64,000 nucleotides of DNA from NCBI GenBank assembly GCA_965198185.1, contig CBDAOU010000001.1, positions 744,001 to 808,000 on the forward strand, given 5' to 3'. The DNA comes from JAJECS01 sp965198185 (GTDB lineage: Bacteria; Chloroflexota; UBA11872). Below the pieces are notes generated by a model that saw only the letters and a program-made list of their open reading frames with translations, was not told the DNA's origin and did not search any database. Below, piece after piece: positions 63,190 through 64,000 of the stretch. The first letter of the stretch is position 1; each line of letters opens with the position of its first letter. Made by a program: the position numbers and the translations under genes.

Positions 63190-64000
63190 CGCCACGGAGC
63201 TGTGGCAGTGCACCCTGGTCGAGATCGGCGAGCGCATAGCTAGTGGCGAGGTCAGCCCGGTTGAGGTGACCCGTGCCTGCCTGGCGCGCACCGAGCGGCT
63301 GGGCCCGGCGCTCAACGCGACGACCACGATCCTCGGCGATCAGGCGCTGGCGGCCGCGCGGCAGGCGGAACGCGAGATCGTCGGCGGGACGCACCGTGGG
63401 CCATTGCACGGCGTCCCGATCGGCATCAAGGACCTGGCCGACGTGGCCGGCGTTCCAACAACGGTGGGGTCGCACGTCTTCCACGGCCATGTCGCCGAGC
63501 GGGACAGCACGCTGGTCCGCCAACTCAAGCGGGCCGGCGCGGTCATCCTTGCCAAGATGAACTGCGACGAGATGGCCCTGCACCCAACCGGCGCGATCTC
63601 TCAATTTGGACCCGGCCTCAACCCGTGGAACACATCGCGAGCCAGCGGCGGCTCGAGCAGCGGGTCCGGCATCGCGGTCGCGGCGGGCATGATGTTCGGC
63701 GCGCTCGGATCGGACACCGGCGGCTCCATTCGCATTCCGGCGTCCGCCTGCGGCGTGGTCGGCATCAAACCCACCTACGGCCGCGTCAGCCTCGACGGCG
63801 TGCGGCTGCTGGCGCCGACCTTCGACACGCCGGGGCCCATGGCCCGCACCACGCTGGACGCGGCGCTGATGCTGCGCGCCATGGTGGACCCGGACGATGA
63901 GGCGAGCATCCGCGAGGCGAACCGGCTCACCCACCTCGTTCCCGACGCGGACGCCGGCCTCGACGGCCTGCGCATCGGCGTGCCGTCGAGCTATTTCTTC
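63182..64000 (+). CDS. Amidase signature family enzyme (GatA-like), partial
   Basis: The first 273 residues are in the window; the gene runs off the right edge. The catalytic triad of amidase-signature enzymes is visible: Lys in GIKDLADVAG, cis-Ser in ASGGSSSGSGIAVA and the nucleophile Ser in GSDTGGSIRIPASACG. GatA and amide hydrolases cannot be separated from the N-terminal part, though there is no gatC next to it. The GTG start overlaps the nitroreductase end, so the two genes form an operon. Confidence 0.88.
   Translation, partial: MADATELWQCTLVEIGERIASGEVSPVEVTRACLARTERLGPALNATTTILGDQALAAARQAEREIVGGTHRGPLHGVPIGIKDLADVAGVPTTVGSHVFHGHVAERDSTLVRQLKRAGAVILAKMNCDEMALHPTGAISQFGPGLNPWNTSRASGGSSSGSGIAVAAGMMFGALGSDTGGSIRIPASACGVVGIKPTYGRVSLDGVRLLAPTFDTPGPMARTTLDAALMLRAMVDPDDEASIREANRLTHLVPDADAGLDGLRIGVPSSYFF

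Overview
The window is high-GC, densely coded bacterial chromosome with short intergenic gaps. Features pointing to a free-standing, respiring bacterium are complex I subunits, heme A synthesis, Fe-S assembly, recA and a primary-type sigma factor. The gene set best fits a Chloroflexota lineage, perhaps a marine or sponge-associated one: extracellular GG-x-FG-x-P repeats, a DUF3179 lipoprotein, a TIGR03960-type radical SAM protein, a PPi-type phosphofructokinase and a SufR-like regulator beside iscS. The taxonomy is inferred from family composition only. No tRNA, rRNA or CRISPR array was found.

Layout. 1-4.5 kb: folC fragment, nuoE-nuoF, a RecB/Cas4-like nuclease, a MIP18 protein and a phosphoesterase. 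4.8-8.7 kb: a multi-module leucine-rich-repeat lipoprotein locus full of frameshifts. 8.8-13.8 kb: rpmI-rplT-rRNA methylase-pheS-pheT. 13.8-18.6 kb: a secreted trypsin-like protease, a decayed second copy of the pheT 3' end, and a BsuBI/PstI-type restriction-modification pair. 18.6-22.1 kb: redox and central-metabolism genes, including a peroxiredoxin whose active-site codon is UGA followed by a SECIS-like hairpin (a probable selenoprotein). 22.2-33.8 kb: ABC exporter, MFS transporter, ctaB-ctaA, DUF3179 lipoprotein, and a nifU-like/ggt/prs and uspA/recA block. 34-43.7 kb: medium-chain dehydrogenase, a repetitive membrane protein, ridA, mnmE, radical SAM, amidohydrolase and a glycosyl-hydrolase-like protein. 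44-46.3 kb: an orphan HsdR_N protein and a two-gene unknown operon. 46.5-51.3 kb: a T-box leader, alaX-like gene and ileS, then a scrambled ileS 3' duplication mixed with an IS5-type transposase remnant. 52-64 kb: Rieske, GNAT, SDR, NYN protein, iscA-iscS-sufR, sigma factor, DUF5678-like/retropepsin pair, nadA, pfk, nitroreductase and amidase.

Several genes carry frameshifts (nuoF, mdh, amidohydrolase, glycosyl-hydrolase-like, ileS, nadA, the LRR locus and the repeat membrane protein). Where the lost base can be guessed it is usually one nucleotide, so assembly or read error competes with genuine pseudogenisation, and calls of decay should be read with that caution. Regulation visible in the sequence includes the T-box terminator ahead of alaX-ileS, a terminator-like hairpin ahead of rpmI, a terminator-like leader and a direct-repeat operator candidate ahead of the NYN gene, and a short palindrome ahead of a zinc-ribbon gene. 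Three families of short dispersed palindromic or inverted repeats sit between genes.
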